NCBI GenBank assembly: GCA_964498725.1
Contig: CAZCHS010000083.1
Location: 1-15,525, forward strand
DNA from: JAFGTP01 sp964498725
GTDB taxonomy: Bacteria > Fidelibacterota > UBA2242 > JAFGTP01
Direction: 5' to 3'
DNA: 15,525 nucleotides
A program made the translations under genes and the position numbers. The notes below the pieces were generated by a model that saw only the letters and a list, made by a program, of their open reading frames with translations, made no database searches and had not been told where the DNA came from. Below, in pieces: positions 15,198-15,525 of this stretch (positions are counted from its first letter, which is position 1; the number at the start of each line of letters is the position of its first letter).

Positions 15198-15525
15198 ATG
15201 ATCGAGAAAAGCATGGTTGCAGAACTTACAAATTACAAAGAAGGTACTAATCCGGTAACGAGCGCTTACATCGCAGTTGACAATAATGCTGAAAACAGAG
15301 ATAAGCATATTATCGAATTGAAAAAAATGATACAATATAAAAGGGGGATATCATACTTTAAAGAACTGGAAGAAGACAATCAAACATCTGTGTTAAAGGA
15401 TTTTGATAAAATACTGGACTGGGTAAAAAATAATTTTGACACAAAGGAATATAATTCCGCCATTATTTTCAGTTCGGAAAGGACCGGTTATTGGAAAACA
15501 ATTGTCCTGAAGCAAAAACTGGATA
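15198..15525 (+). CDS. eRF1-like (baeRF/Vms1-type) protein, N-terminal part
   Basis: Only the first 109 codons are in the window; the frame runs open off the right edge. A strong AGGAGGT lies 4 nt before the ATG. The order LTNYKEGTNPVTSAYIAVDN (about residues 10-29), a following helical stretch, and YNSAIIFSSERTGYWKTIVL (about 85-104) resemble the N-terminal domain of bacterial homologues of archaeo-eukaryotic release factor eRF1 (baeRF), where a 'S-x-Y-hydrophobic' strand and an 'A-x-x-IFS' strand are typical. If so it may act on ribosomes or peptidyl-tRNA, but the function of bacterial members is poorly known. The call rests on partial sequence and pattern recognition, so it is moderate. 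The upstream hairpin terminator isolates it from the amidohydrolase or attenuates it. Confidence 0.5.
   Translation, partial: MIEKSMVAELTNYKEGTNPVTSAYIAVDNNAENRDKHIIELKKMIQYKRGISYFKELEEDNQTSVLKDFDKILDWVKNNFDTKEYNSAIIFSSERTGYWKTIVLKQKLD

Overview
The window is bacterial chromosomal DNA built around the GS-GOGAT route of ammonium assimilation. AT-rich intergenic DNA, a type III glutamine synthetase, a bacterial two-subunit glutamate synthase, a NifA-like sigma-54 activator and many short palindromic intergenic repeats suggest a Gram-negative member of the FCB group (Bacteroidota/Calditrichota-like lineages). That placement is an inference from gene content and style; no rRNA or marker gene is present to test it.

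Layout. Bases 1-394 are non-coding and hold several small palindromic repeats and the gltD terminator. Bases 395-8692 (minus strand) carry gltD and gltB, which overlap by 11 bases, and then glnN, which is transcribed toward gltB but ends in its own intrinsic terminator. Bases 8693-9127 are a divergent control region with a striking cluster of CAAAAATGTAGTAT-type motifs, a second AAAGTTA operator-like cluster next to glnN, and a 12-bp palindrome touching the regulator's ribosome site. On the plus strand follow a GAF/AAA+/Fis activator (9128-10672) and a secreted Ntn-hydrolase of the C45/acyl-transferase type (10742-11902). A shared hairpin terminator separates these from a convergent MltB-type lytic transglycosylase (11990-12913, minus). 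A very AT-rich gap of about 600 bp contains a near-perfect CRP-like dyad and precedes an amidohydrolase (13517-14728). A 469-bp gap with a second copy of the left-end repeat and an isolated terminator leads to a truncated gene resembling the bacterial eRF1-like (baeRF) family.

How the genes fit together. GlnN makes glutamine from glutamate and ammonium, and GltBD turns glutamine plus 2-oxoglutarate into two glutamates. The divergent NifA-like gene is a natural candidate regulator of this pair, yet I found no canonical GG-N10-GC sigma-54 promoter in the intergenic regions I checked. The direct-repeat array between the regulator and glnN may therefore bind another factor or mark autoregulation. 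The C45 hydrolase and the amidohydrolase both act on C-N bonds and might scavenge nitrogen, but that link is speculative. No known defence system, CRISPR array, transposase, tRNA or rRNA was seen. The most interesting material is the regulatory and repeat DNA, plus two enzyme oddities: a Glu where the amidohydrolase family has its conserved Asp, and an N-terminal nucleophile placed exactly at the end of a signal peptide.
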